From assembly GCA_023229765.1 (NCBI GenBank), contig JALNYO010000040.1:1-32861 (forward strand): a stretch of 32,861 bases of DNA. The letters run 5' to 3'. Made by a program: the position numbers and the translations under genes. Below the pieces are notes generated by a model. It was not told the origin of the DNA, ran no database searches, and was given only the letters and a program-made list of their open reading frames with translations. Below, one piece after another: positions 1-8,256 of this stretch; the first letter of the stretch is position 1; every line of letters begins with the position of its first letter. The DNA comes from Syntrophales bacterium (GTDB lineage Bacteria; Desulfobacterota; Syntrophia; Syntrophales; UBA5619).

Positions 1-132
1 TAATGTTCATAATGTCTCTATCGGGAATATGGTTTTTCAAGCAGTTAGAACCAGATTATGAACATTAAACTTCGTTTTCCCGCTCAGAATCGTTGCGGGA
101 ATGACAAGAATGGGGAGTTTTGCAATTACCTC
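1..132. repeat. MITE-like repeat, copy 1 (left end outside window)
   Basis: Bases 1-57 are identical to 9411-9467, and 79-132 match 9468-9521 apart from two positions. The copy ends in the shared terminal sequence GTTTTGCAATTACCTC. It carries 21 bases (58-78) that copy 2 lacks. These include ATTATGAACATTA (55-67), the exact reverse complement of bases 1-13, so the element can fold into a long interrupted hairpin. It has no coding capacity and lies just downstream of the activator A stop codon. It belongs to the non-autonomous, palindromic class of repeats; no transposase is visible in the window. Confidence 0.8.
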
Positions 133-159
133 TGAAGGGCGAAAGAAGCTTTTTTTCTG

Positions 160-1629
160 CTATTTCGACAGATCATATTTTTTCATCATTCGCCACAGAG
201 TAGTGCGGCTCACACTGAGTTGCTTTGCTGTTTCAATTCTGTTCCAGCGACAATCTTCCAAAACCTTGCGCAACGTATCTGTATCCAACGTCTTTGCACG
301 GTCTTGATTTGGCTGCGGGCTGGATTGGACCTGGACGGCAGCTTTTATCCCGTTGTTTAACAACTGCAAGGAAATTGGAAGATGCTGAACATCAATAATG
401 GTTCCCTTGCAATGGATGAAGGCATACTCCAAAATATTTTCCATTTCTCTCACATTTCCAGGCCATGCGTAGTTTAGTAGTATATCCAAAACCTTTGAAG
501 AGACTTCCTTTACCTGCTTATTCATAGTTATTTTAAGCTTTTCCAGAAAATGGTCAATCAAAAGAGGAATGTCGTCAATACGATCGCGAAGGGGCGGCAT
601 AAAAATCGGGATGACGTTTAACCGATAATAGAGATCTTCGCGAAAGGCATTATTCTGAATAGCCTTCGGCAAGTCCTTGTTGCTGGCTGAAATAATCCGC
701 ACATCTGCCTGGATCGTTTTCGATCCTCCGACCCTTTCAAATTGCTTGTCTTCAGTCACTTTCAATAACTTGGCCTGCATCCCAGGGGTTAGCTCGCCAA
801 TTTCATCCAGGAAGAGGGTGCCCTTATGCGCGAGCTCTAATCTCCCCTGGCGATCACTGACCGCCCCAGTGAAAGCCCCTCTCACATGGCCGAACAGTTC
901 GCTTTCAAGTAAATTTTCGGGAATAGAAGCGCAATTGACATGAACAAAGGGACCATTGCGGTTAATGCTGGAAAAATGGACGGCGCTGGCAATCAGACCC
1001 TTGCCTGTCCCGCTTTCGCCCTGAATGAGAACATTGGCGACGCTATCGGAAATAGCTTCAATTATTTCATATATTTCCATCATTTTTTTATTTTTCCCAA
1101 CAACATTCCCCAATATATATTTCTCGCCGTGACATCCCTCTTTCAGTTTCTCAAGGGCGGTGATGTCAACGAAAGTTCCCATACCTCCAACAGGATGGTT
1201 GTTGAGGTCATAAAGAATCGTACCAGTTGAAGAAATTATTACAGGATCGCCGTTCTTGTTAATAATTGTCCTCTTTACAGTGACCGGTTTCAACTGCTTT
1301 GCCGCCATTTTAATGGTGCATTCATTTATACAATTTTTGCTGTTAATATTTCCTCTTCCACAGAATATGTCCTTACACCGCTGTCCCCGGGCCTCAGTCG
1401 CCGAAAACCCGGTTATCCGCTCAGCCGCACGATTGAAAGATGTGATCCGCATGTTGAAATCAATAGTTATGACACCATCGCAGATGGCATCAAGGATCGC
1501 CATTGTTAGATTATCTTTCTCCAAGGATACCTTCTCGATAGGTGTTAATTGATCAAGCTGAAAAGAAAAATTCTTCCCCTGAACCTTGAAAAAGGGGATC
1601 ACTCCCCGCTTTTCATCTTCGTGAATCAT
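160..1629 (-). CDS. Sigma-54-dependent transcriptional activator A (PAS, AAA+, Fis-type HTH)
   Basis: This 489-residue enhancer-binding protein has an N-terminal PAS sensor (about 40-160), an AAA+ domain (about 170-400) and a C-terminal Fis-type helix-turn-helix (about 452-489). Walker A GESGTGKG is at 204-211, the sigma-54 contact loop GAFTGA at 251-256 and Walker B around FLDEIGE at 273-279, so the ATPase should be active. The PAS domain holds four cysteines (85, 90, 100, 104), conserved at the same positions in activator B, which suggests a metal, Fe-S or thiol-redox sensor. The gene is transcribed away from the methyltransferase operon, and a palindromic site lies about 46 bp upstream of its start. 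It probably activates the promoter at 2123-2138 and possibly its counterpart at 20862. The signal sensed is unknown. Confidence 0.93.
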   Translation of the reverse strand: MIHEDEKRGVIPFFKVQGKNFSFQLDQLTPIEKVSLEKDNLTMAILDAICDGVITIDFNMRITSFNRAAERITGFSATEARGQRCKDIFCGRGNINSKNCINECTIKMAAKQLKPVTVKRTIINKNGDPVIISSTGTILYDLNNHPVGGMGTFVDITALEKLKEGCHGEKYILGNVVGKNKKMMEIYEIIEAISDSVANVLIQGESGTGKGLIASAVHFSSINRNGPFVHVNCASIPENLLESELFGHVRGAFTGAVSDRQGRLELAHKGTLFLDEIGELTPGMQAKLLKVTEDKQFERVGGSKTIQADVRIISASNKDLPKAIQNNAFREDLYYRLNVIPIFMPPLRDRIDDIPLLIDHFLEKLKITMNKQVKEVSSKVLDILLNYAWPGNVREMENILEYAFIHCKGTIIDVQHLPISLQLLNNGIKAAVQVQSSPQPNQDRAKTLDTDTLRKVLEDCRWNRIETAKQLSVSRTTLWRMMKKYDLSK

Positions 1630-1666
1630 TTAATTCTCCTCTGTCACTCATGTAATTTACGATCCT

Positions 1667-1683
1667 TTTAACATAATGTTTCA
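1667..1683 (-). promoter_or_regulatory. Palindromic activator site O1, upstream of activator A
   Basis: Read on the minus strand the site is TGAAACATTATGTTAAA, almost identical to O3 (18592-18608) upstream of activator B. Its core AACAT-N-ATGTT is a perfect palindrome. It lies close to the activator A start, so autoregulation is a reasonable inference. Confidence 0.65.
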
Positions 1684-1838
1684 TTCTTTTCAAGGGGGAG
1701 TAACATTATAACTCTATTATGGCTATAAAAATATGTCGAATACAATTACCCTACCCCCATAGGATAAAGCCCGTTAGTTTACAGATTTTACGGGAGAAGG
1801 TGCACATGACATTTTGTAACGCTTTAGTATTGCAATGC

Positions 1839-1875
1839 ATCAAGCATACTTTGCCATTGGGAAAGTATGCTTGAT
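1839..1875. other. 14-bp perfect inverted repeat
   Basis: The arms ATCAAGCATACTTT (1839-1852) and AAAGTATGCTTGAT (1862-1875) are perfect complements around a 9-base loop. The plus-strand right arm runs into a T-rich stretch. It could be a terminator of an unseen small transcript, a protein-binding site or an RNA element in a leader. It has no coding context. Confidence 0.6.
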
Positions 1876-1931
1876 TTCTTGAAAAATGGACAATGCAACT
1901 AATATTTTTCTGTTTCAACAGAATGAAATTG

Positions 1932-1948
1932 TAAAACATTATGTTTCA
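1932..1948 (+). promoter_or_regulatory. Palindromic upstream activator site O2
   Basis: TAAAACATTATGTTTCA has the perfect core AAACAT-T-ATGTTT. Its centre is about 183 bp upstream of the -24 box at 2123, a typical enhancer distance. A half-site TGTTTCA occurs at 1911-1917, about 31 bp away centre to centre. Confidence 0.65.
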
Positions 1949-2122
1949 TTGGGCGGGACACCTTAATATTTAATAAAAGACAAACCCATCGATTTTACCT
2001 CACGCCAAGTCCCTTCCCCATGACCTTTTAAATTAAATAACTATTTTAAATTATTATAGATTAACAGCCAAATTTATAGGCTCTAAGTCATTATTGGCAG
2101 ATCATTAGATTTTTTGAAAGCA

Positions 2123-2138
2123 TGGCATAACATTTGCT
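2123..2138 (+). promoter_or_regulatory. Sigma-54 (-24/-12) promoter of the methyltransferase operon
   Basis: TGGCAT-N5-TTGCT matches the sigma-54 consensus TGGCAC-N5-TTGCW with the required GG-N10-GC spacing. A near-identical promoter lies at 20862-20877. Transcription should start about 12 bp downstream, leaving a leader of roughly 95 bases before the first gene. Confidence 0.8.
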
Positions 2139-2245
2139 CTTAAAGTGGAGTTAATCGTTTTCGCAATTCATATTTGTTAGACAATAAGCACTGTTTTGGC
2201 GTCAAATTAGACGGTAGAAGAGGGAACTGACCGGAGAAAAAATCA

Positions 2246-3001
2246 ATGAAGGTTAATTTTGTCGGCACCGCAGGGCTTGTTCCAGGAATGGGTTTAAAGG
2301 TTACGGGAAAGCGTGGGCAGTTATCAATGCTCATAGATCAGGATTACTTAATGGAGGTTGGCGAGGGCGCCTTAAGAAATTTAAATGCCAATGGCACGGA
2401 TCTGGATGCAATCAAAAGAATCCTGATCTCCCATGTACACTCCGATCATTTTATCGGAATCGTCCATGTGCTTTACGCTATGATGAAAGTGAGAAACAGA
2501 AGGGATCCCCTCGAAATCGTAGGCCCCAGTGGGATTGAGAAGGCAACTCGGGGGTTGATGAGCATTTGTGAACTGTCGATTGCCAATGATGAGCTGAGGG
2601 GATATGAACTGAAATTTATTGAACTGGGGAGAGCCGAACGGTTTGATGATATTCGGACTGCCATCGGCTCCCATCCCACCGAAATACACGCCTACCGGAT
2701 CACGCGGAATGGTCGCTCAGTCTTCTACAATGGAGAATCAAGCTATACCAGGGAGGTCCTCGACCTGGGAAGAGGCGCGGATCTTTTCATCAGCACCGCC
2801 GTGACCTTGGAACCGCACCTTTTTCATAACACCGCCGAGGATGTAGGGCGCGCAGCAACTGAAGCCGGGGTGCAGCGTGTTGCTGTCGTCCATTGGCCGA
2901 CGGAGTATGAGGGCAGAAGAGAGGCGTTCGCGAAATTAGTCAAGAAACATTTCAAGGGCGAGGTTATTGTCCCGAATGATTTTACCGAGGTTGAAGTTTA
3001 A
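2246..3001 (+). CDS. MBL-fold metallohydrolase, RNase Z-like (copy 1)
   Basis: This 251-residue protein starts with the beta-strand and glycine loop typical of RNase Z-like metallo-beta-lactamase folds (VNFVGTAGLVPG). It has the metal-binding signature HVHSDH at 63-68, a later acidic ligand region (YNGESSY) and a C-terminal VVHWPTEYE histidine. It is a close paralogue of the protein at 7468-8226, and in both places the MBL gene sits near a UroD-type methyltransferase, so the pair probably acts on the same substrate or product. It lacks the length and exosite of a tRNA 3' processing enzyme, so a small-molecule hydrolase or esterase role is more likely. The true substrate is unknown. It is the first gene after the sigma-54 promoter, with a GGAGA ribosome-binding site. 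Confidence 0.85.
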   Translation: MKVNFVGTAGLVPGMGLKVTGKRGQLSMLIDQDYLMEVGEGALRNLNANGTDLDAIKRILISHVHSDHFIGIVHVLYAMMKVRNRRDPLEIVGPSGIEKATRGLMSICELSIANDELRGYELKFIELGRAERFDDIRTAIGSHPTEIHAYRITRNGRSVFYNGESSYTREVLDLGRGADLFISTAVTLEPHLFHNTAEDVGRAATEAGVQRVAVVHWPTEYEGRREAFAKLVKKHFKGEVIVPNDFTEVEV

Positions 3002-3027
3002 AACAAGGATAGGAGGAGGGGTAAGAT

Positions 3028-3483
3028 ATGAGCAAGGAGAAACTGGCGGCACTGGCAATGGCGGTTGCCAGGGGGAAGGCTGATGCCCAGCAATTAACGA
3101 AGGAATTGATCTCGGATAATATCTCCGTAGATCAGATATTCAAGGAAGCCCTGGTTCCCGCCATGGAGAAGGTGGGAGAGGGGATGCAGGAGGAGGAATA
3201 TGCATTTCCGGAGGTTCAGGGGGCGATAAAGGCCATCCAAGCGTCCCTTGATTTGTTGAGGGGGACCTTTCCGGGCGGGACGGCTGCCTCAGCCGCGATA
3301 CCTCAATGGGAAGGCGGCGGAGAGCTCTACGAGGTGGGGGGGCATTTAATCAACTTTGTAGGCAAGGCCTCCGGACTTGGTGGTTATGATTTGGTTCTGT
3401 TCTTTGATGAATGTGTCCGGGGATTGATGCAGCAGATTGATCTGCCCTGTCACAAGCAGGCGGAATCGACGCAAAAGGACTAA
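3028..3483 (+). CDS. Degenerate, truncated corrinoid-protein paralogue
   Basis: Residues 1-80 match the helical cap domain of methyltransferase corrinoid proteins (conserved AMEKVGEGMQEEEYAFPEV). The start of a B12-binding domain follows. The cobalt-ligand motif D-x-H-x-x-G (99-104 in the intact paralogue at 5697-6347) aligns here with E-x-Y-x-x-G, also at 99-104, so the lower-axial histidine is replaced by tyrosine. The protein stops at 151 residues, about 65 short of the intact paralogue, so most of the B12 domain is missing. It lies between MBL copy 1 and methyltransferase 1, has a strong AGGAGG site and no internal stop. It may be a decaying gene, or a cap-domain protein that no longer binds base-off corrinoid. 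Confidence 0.7.
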   Translation: MSKEKLAALAMAVARGKADAQQLTKELISDNISVDQIFKEALVPAMEKVGEGMQEEEYAFPEVQGAIKAIQASLDLLRGTFPGGTAASAAIPQWEGGGELYEVGGHLINFVGKASGLGGYDLVLFFDECVRGLMQQIDLPCHKQAESTQKD

Positions 3484-3572
3484 GATGGAAATCATTTCCT
3501 TAACCACGGACGAGGTGAGGAAACCGGGGGGAGCAGGGGTTTTACTGACAGCTTAATGGGGGAGGTATTGCT

Positions 3573-4697
3573 ATGGTACAGAAGATGACACCGAAAGAAA
3601 GATTGGCGGCAGTGGACGAGTTTCGTGAGCCGGATGTGATGCCGGTGTTTCCAAGGATTATGGCTCAGGCTATCTATTCTCATAAGGGGTGGAAGCTGAG
3701 CGATATCACCACGCAGACGGAGATTGATGGAGATAAGGTGGCCGAGGCGTTTCTGGCATCGGTGGAGGAGGTAGGTTACGACTGGCCCTTCGGGGGGTAC
3801 ATGGATCACGCCTTTGGCGTGCCGCCGCTGGGAGGCACCTTGAAGATTCCTGATAAGTTTGGGGTGAGTGTGAGCATTGACAAGCCAGTCATTGAAAAGC
3901 GGGAGGATTGGCCGGCTGTTCAGAAAAAGCTGCCACTGGATCCAATGAAAGACGCCCGTTGCCGCGGCACCCTTAAGTCGATCAATATCATATCAAAGGC
4001 GATTGGCGATACCCATCCCCTTTTTGCGGCTTACTATACGGGAATTACGGCTGCCAATATCCTCTTTCGCAAGGTGGAGGACCTTACACTCGACGCGGCC
4101 GAAGATCCCGAGTTTGTTGATGAGATGTGCAAGGCGGCAACAGCCTGGTGCAATGACTGGATCCGGGCCCAGTACAAGGCCGGCTGCAACAGTTTCTGCT
4201 ATCTGGGGGATCATTTTGGGACAGATTTGATTTCACCGAAGATGGGGGAGCGCTTCATTCTTCCTTATATCGCCGACACGGTGGCCATGGTGAAAAAGGA
4301 ATTCGGCCAGAAGACCTATCTGCACATTCATGGAAATTTCAAAGGGCCTAAGGCCTATAATCTCCTGGAGAAGCTTGTGAAAGAAGCGGGGGTGGCCGGG
4401 CTGCACATGGATGAAAAGCACGATCCGAAATGGATCAAGGAAAACATCGTGGAAAAATGGCACATTCCCGCGGGGATCATCGTTCACGGGGCAGACCCCA
4501 TCCAGAGTGGTCCTGTTGAGAAGATTTACGCTCATGTGAAAGAGGCCATCGAGGCGATAGGAACGCCAGGGCTTGGCTATTTTATGGCGCCCAGTTGTCA
4601 GATCCTTCCTGATACATCGAATGCAAATTTCAAAGCTTGGGTGGATGCCACCCATAAATACGGAAAGTATCCTTTGGGATCTTGGAAAGAAGAATAA
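3573..4697 (+). CDS. UroD/MtaA-family methyltransferase 1
   Basis: This 374-residue protein belongs to the uroporphyrinogen-decarboxylase-like methyltransferase family (MtaA, CmuA and relatives), which move methyl groups between a substrate and a corrinoid or thiol acceptor. The zinc site appears as H251-x-H253 (LHIHGN) plus C342 (APSCQILP), where characterised MtaA enzymes use H-x-C and a distal C. The same variant occurs in the paralogue at 8257-9357. True heme-pathway UroD is unlikely, because the gene lies among corrinoid proteins and a methyl-THF methyltransferase. The likely role is substrate demethylation onto the corrinoid protein. Start chosen at the ATG after a GGGGGAGG ribosome-binding site. 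Methyl donor unknown. Confidence 0.85.
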   Translation: MVQKMTPKERLAAVDEFREPDVMPVFPRIMAQAIYSHKGWKLSDITTQTEIDGDKVAEAFLASVEEVGYDWPFGGYMDHAFGVPPLGGTLKIPDKFGVSVSIDKPVIEKREDWPAVQKKLPLDPMKDARCRGTLKSINIISKAIGDTHPLFAAYYTGITAANILFRKVEDLTLDAAEDPEFVDEMCKAATAWCNDWIRAQYKAGCNSFCYLGDHFGTDLISPKMGERFILPYIADTVAMVKKEFGQKTYLHIHGNFKGPKAYNLLEKLVKEAGVAGLHMDEKHDPKWIKENIVEKWHIPAGIIVHGADPIQSGPVEKIYAHVKEAIEAIGTPGLGYFMAPSCQILPDTSNANFKAWVDATHKYGKYPLGSWKEE

Positions 4698-4709
4698 TAT
4701 TAAGAACTA

Positions 4710-4749
4710 AGACTCTGTAATCCCCCAGTGTTGCGGGGGTACAGAGTCT
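4710..4749 (+). terminator. Stem-loop after methyltransferase 1
   Basis: The arms AGACTCTGTA (4710-4719) and TACAGAGTCT (4740-4749) are perfect complements, with an inner CCCCC/GGGGG pairing. No T-tract follows, so it may be an attenuator or 3' stabilising hairpin rather than a classical terminator. A second small hairpin, AGCCTCC/GGAGGCT at 4863-4886, lies just before the next gene's ribosome-binding site. Confidence 0.5.
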
Positions 4750-4905
4750 GATCATTTAGCGAGTTATCAGGCAGCAGGAGAACGGCGGCGATTGCCTCGT
4801 TCCGCCGGGGATGTTCCAATAAAAATACCACTTTCAAGTGGCAAATGAGCGTTTTACAATCCAGCCTCCCGTCGCGTGCGGAGGCTATGAGAGGAGAAAA
4901 ATAAC

Positions 4906-5642
4906 ATGAGTCCGTTAATAATCATGATCATCGGGATGACAGTCCTTTCCTTGGTTTCGGGGATGTTGGGGCTTGGTGTGGCCTTTTCGGCTATTCCTTT
5001 TTTGGGGTTGTTCCTTCCCAGTCTTACCCACCAGGTTCAACCGTTGAGCCTTCTGTTAAATGGGATAACGGCGCTAACGGCAACCTTCGGATTTGCAAAA
5101 AGCGGCCATATAGATTGGAAGAAGGCGATCACCCTCGCCGTCATAACGACCATTGCCGCGCCTTTGGGTTCATATCTCGTCCGCTTTGTCCCCAATTCTA
5201 TATTTGGATAGTTTACTTCGTGTCGGTTACTTATCTTGCATATAGACTTTTCAGGCCTGTGACGGCGAGGCCGGGTAATGAAAACTTCACCCTTGCTTTG
5301 ATCCTGGCCATCCCCATTTCGGTGCTTTCAGGCTTCCTTGGCGTTGGGCCTGGTTTCTTGCTCATGCCGACCCTCATTATTGTGGGTTTTGATCCGAAGA
5401 AAGCGGCAGGAATTAACGCTTTGGCGGTTTGTCCCCCTTCTTTCTCAGCATTGATTCCCCACCTTGCAACGGCTCAGTTTGATATGACACTGACGTTATG
5501 GCTTCTTGTCGTTGGGGCAGTATTTTCTTATGTTGGAGCAAGGCTCACGAGCCGCTTTGTTCCCAGTGCAAAAATTAAGCAGATTTTCGGCGTTCTTATT
5601 GTGGTCATGACGCTCTACAAAATATACACCATGGTCAGATAA
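4906..5642 (+). pseudogene. TauE/SafE-family membrane exporter, frameshifted
   Basis: Two overlapping frames encode the two halves of one TauE/SafE permease of about 245 residues with the family's repeated hydrophobic segments. The first half runs from the ATG at 4906 to a TAG at 5209. The second half continues in another frame with WIVYFVSVTYL and ends at 5642. Alignment with the intact homologue at 30339-31205 shows that restoring one T in the TTT run at 5203-5205 would give a continuous protein. Either the gene is broken or the assembly missed a base. The family exports sulfite, sulfoacetate or other anions, which fits the sulfur-related neighbourhood. Its position between methyltransferase genes implies co-transcription. 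Confidence 0.8.
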
Positions 5643-5696
5643 GGCAGATTAACCAAAAGCATTTTTTGAAATTTTAATCAAAGGGAGGATGACACT

Positions 5697-6347
5697 ATGG
5701 TAGAAATTGGAGCGTTAAAACAAATAGTGATCGATGGCGATGGCAAAAAGGTGATTGAATTGGTGAATGCCGCTTTGGCCGAAGGGGTTACACCGCAGAG
5801 CCTTTTAACAGATCACTTGATTCCGGGTATGGTCGAAGTGGGGCAACTCATGCAGGATGGAGAGTACTTTATTCCCGAGGTTCTCAAATCGGCAAAGGCG
5901 ATGAATGGAGCCTTGGCTATATTGGAGCCCCTTCTTGCCATAGGAGGCAGAGAGTCGGCAGGCTGCGTGCTTATGGGCACGGTGGATGGAGATATTCACG
6001 ACATAGGGAAAAATCTTGTCTGCATGCTGCTGAAAGGAGGCGGATTCGAGGTAAGAGATTTGGGCGTTTCCGTCCCGGTACAAAAATTTCTTGAGGGAGT
6101 CAAGCTAGCCCTTCAGGAGCGGGAAGGCAAAATTGTTCTCGGAATGTCAGGCCTCATCACGCCGACGCTTGATGGGATGCCGGAGGTGATCAAAGCGCTT
6201 GAAGAGGCAGGCCTCAGGGATAGGGTTAAGGTCATGGTCGGAGGAGCGCCAGTGACGCAGGAGTTCTGTGATTCAATAGGCGCAGATGGGACTGCCCCCG
6301 ATGCGCCCAGCACGGTGGCGTTGGCCAGAAGCCTTTTAGCGGCCTGA
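5697..6347 (+). CDS. Methyltransferase corrinoid protein
   Basis: This 216-residue protein has the two domains of MtaC/MttC/MtbC-type corrinoid proteins: a helical cap (about 1-85) and a Rossmann-like B12-binding domain (about 88-216). D-x-H-x-x-G is at 99-104 (DIHDIG), so H101 is the expected base-off cobalt ligand. The later GLSGL-like segment (GMSGLITPT) and GGAPVTQEFCDSIGADG are typical of the family. It should carry the methyl group between the UroD-type methyltransferases and the DHPS-like enzyme encoded just downstream. It has a GGGAGG ribosome-binding site. Family assignment is firm; the methyl donor is not known. Confidence 0.95.
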   Translation: MVEIGALKQIVIDGDGKKVIELVNAALAEGVTPQSLLTDHLIPGMVEVGQLMQDGEYFIPEVLKSAKAMNGALAILEPLLAIGGRESAGCVLMGTVDGDIHDIGKNLVCMLLKGGGFEVRDLGVSVPVQKFLEGVKLALQEREGKIVLGMSGLITPTLDGMPEVIKALEEAGLRDRVKVMVGGAPVTQEFCDSIGADGTAPDAPSTVALARSLLAA

Positions 6348-6455
6348 TGTTGATCAAGAATATTTTTGATAAATGGCCGGCATCGGGAATTTTTACAGGG
6401 GAAGTAATAGAAAAAGGGGTACCGTTTTAGCCCAGAAGGAGAAGGGGATAAGAGT

Positions 6456-7343
6456 ATGAGCCAAAATCTTACGACCGTGATTCGGTCTGAAACTAAAGAG
6501 GTGGAGATTACGAGGGAGCTCCCAACCGTTATTATCGGGGAGTGCATAAACCCCACGGGAAGGAAAAAACTGCAGGAAGAGTTAAGGGCAGGTAAATTCG
6601 ATATTATCCGCAGAGATGCAGTAGCTCAGGTGGAGGCGGGAGCCGCGATTCTGGATGTAAACGCGGGTGTGGCAGGAATGGATGAGCCGGTCTTGATGGT
6701 TCAATTGATCAATGTTGTCAGGGAAATGACGGATGTTCCGTTTTGCATTGATACGGCAAATCCCAAAGCTCTGGAAGCGGCGTTGAAGGTGTATAAGGGA
6801 AAGCCGCTGGTCAATTCGGTCAACGGTGAGGAGCACAAGCTATCGGAGATTCTGCCCATGATCAAAGACTATGGGGCAGCGGTGATAGGTTTGACGATGG
6901 ATGACGAGGGGCTTCCCCGGACGGCGGACAAGCGTCTCTCGATTGCAGGCAAGATCATTGAGCGAGCGATGAAGCTTGGCATTCCGAGAGAGGATATCGT
7001 AATCGATGTCTTGGCTTTGGCGATGGGTTCGGAGGATAAAGCAGGCCGGTGCGCGCTTGATACTATCGAGGCGGTTGTAAAGGAATTCGGAGTCAATATC
7101 ACCATGGGGGCCAGCAACATTTCCTTTGGGCTTCCCGACCGTCCGTCGGTGAATGCCACGTTTATCGCCATGGCGATCCGGATGGGGCTCACCTGTCCTA
7201 TCACCAACCCTCTTAATGAGCAGGTCCGTTCAGCGATTGCGGCGGCAGATCTCTGCATGGGAAGGGATGAGTATGCCTCAGGCTGGATCAAGGACTATCG
7301 GAAACGGGAGAAAGCCAAGAAGGCCGCTGCCGGTGCACTGTAG
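6456..7343 (+). CDS. Corrinoid:tetrahydrofolate methyltransferase (DHPS-like)
   Basis: This 295-residue protein has the pterin-binding TIM-barrel fold of AcsE, MtgA and MtrH-type enzymes, including IGECINPTG (28-35), ILDVNAG (65-71) and FCIDTANP. Members transfer methyl groups between a corrinoid protein and tetrahydrofolate or tetrahydromethanopterin. A folate-synthesis DHPS is unlikely, because the gene follows the corrinoid protein at a short distance and the sequence is closer to the methyltransferase branch. In this cluster it would deliver the methyl group to tetrahydrofolate for oxidation or for acetyl-CoA synthesis. A ribosome-binding site AAGGAGAAGGGG precedes the ATG. Confidence 0.9.
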   Translation: MSQNLTTVIRSETKEVEITRELPTVIIGECINPTGRKKLQEELRAGKFDIIRRDAVAQVEAGAAILDVNAGVAGMDEPVLMVQLINVVREMTDVPFCIDTANPKALEAALKVYKGKPLVNSVNGEEHKLSEILPMIKDYGAAVIGLTMDDEGLPRTADKRLSIAGKIIERAMKLGIPREDIVIDVLALAMGSEDKAGRCALDTIEAVVKEFGVNITMGASNISFGLPDRPSVNATFIAMAIRMGLTCPITNPLNEQVRSAIAAADLCMGRDEYASGWIKDYRKREKAKKAAAGAL

Positions 7344-7467
7344 TGTGGCTTAAGTGCGAGGACATGCATCAGAAACAATAAGTTGGGGCTGGACCAGGGA
7401 TTGAGGGATATCCGTGAAAATGCCCCGATAAAAGTCCTTAAAAACGTGTTATAGGAGGGAAACAACC

Positions 7468-8226
7468 ATGAAGGTCACTTTTTTAGGAACTGCGGGGCTT
7501 GTTCCCGGGGGAATGGGGCTCACGGTCACAGGCAAGCGAGGGCAAAACTGCATGCTGATTGACGATGACTATTTGATCGAAACTGGCGATGGCGCTCTCA
7601 GAAATATTAATGCCTATGGGGTGGACTTGAATAAGATTAAAAAAATAATGATTTCACACCTGCATTCGGACCATATCATAGGTATAGTGCACATTATATT
7701 TGACATGATGAATGTCCGAAACCGGAAAGAACCGCTGGAAATTGTCGGACCGCCCGGTGTTGAGAAAACAGTCCGGGGGATGATGAGCCTTACTGAACTT
7801 CCCTGCGCCGATGATGCAAAACGCGGATTTGCTCTTGTCTTCCGTGAATTGGGAGCTGCCGAGAAATTTGACGACGTTGAGACAGCGAAGGGAGAACACC
7901 CCTCTGAAGCGCATGCATATAAAATTACCCGCGGCGGAAGATCAGTTTTTTATAATGGCGAATCAAGTTTCACCAAAGAGGTGCTTGACCTTGCCAGAGG
8001 CGCCGACTTTTTCATCTGTACCATTCCTGTTATTGAGAACCATTCGTTTCATATTGACCCGAAAATGTGCGGTCAGGCGGCAACCGAGGTCGGGGTGACA
8101 CGGGTTGCGGCAATGCACTGGCCCACGCAATTTGAAGAAAATAGAGAAGCTTTGGCTGATATGGTTAGAAAATATTTTGACGGAGAAGTGATGATCCCGG
8201 ACGATTTTACCGTGGTTGAAGTATAA
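7468..8226 (+). CDS. MBL-fold metallohydrolase, RNase Z-like (copy 2)
   Basis: A 252-residue paralogue of the protein at 2246-3001, similar along its whole length. It has the same N-terminal VTFLGTAGLVPGG, metal-binding HLHSDH (64-69), YNGESSFT and a C-terminal AAMHWPTQFEE. The ending DDFTVVEV also matches copy 1. It lies 30 bp upstream of methyltransferase 2, echoing the MBL-then-methyltransferase order of the first block, so a duplication of the unit is likely. The substrate is unknown. The ribosome-binding site is AGGAGGG. Confidence 0.85.
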   Translation: MKVTFLGTAGLVPGGMGLTVTGKRGQNCMLIDDDYLIETGDGALRNINAYGVDLNKIKKIMISHLHSDHIIGIVHIIFDMMNVRNRKEPLEIVGPPGVEKTVRGMMSLTELPCADDAKRGFALVFRELGAAEKFDDVETAKGEHPSEAHAYKITRGGRSVFYNGESSFTKEVLDLARGADFFICTIPVIENHSFHIDPKMCGQAATEVGVTRVAAMHWPTQFEENREALADMVRKYFDGEVMIPDDFTVVEV

Positions 8227-8256
8227 CAAATAGAGTGAAAAGGAAAGGAGTTATGA

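Larger units (their letters stand above)
1630..2245. promoter_or_regulatory. Divergent control region between activator A and the methyltransferase operon
   Basis: This 616-bp AT-rich stretch has no convincing gene. It holds two copies of the palindromic activator site (1667-1683 and 1932-1948), a 14-bp perfect inverted repeat (1839-1875) and a -24/-12 promoter (2123-2138), each listed separately. The order of site, about 180 bp spacer, then sigma-54 promoter is the usual enhancer-binding-protein layout. The AT-rich spacer could bind a bending protein such as IHF, but no clear IHF site was identified. Confidence 0.8.

Noticed and set aside
4750..4905. Cobalamin riboswitch before the TauE/SafE gene or corrinoid protein
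   Set aside because: Hairpins are present but no B12-box-like GCCACTG sequence or the expected multi-stem layout was seen.
4906..5642. Selenocysteine or programmed readthrough in the TauE/SafE gene
   Set aside because: The stop is TAG, the continuation is in another frame, and no cysteine is expected there; a one-base deletion explains it.
2246..8226. tRNA 3'-processing RNase Z
   Set aside because: Two copies adjacent to methyltransferases and the lack of an obvious tRNA-binding exosite favour a metabolic hydrolase, although the fold is RNase Z-like.
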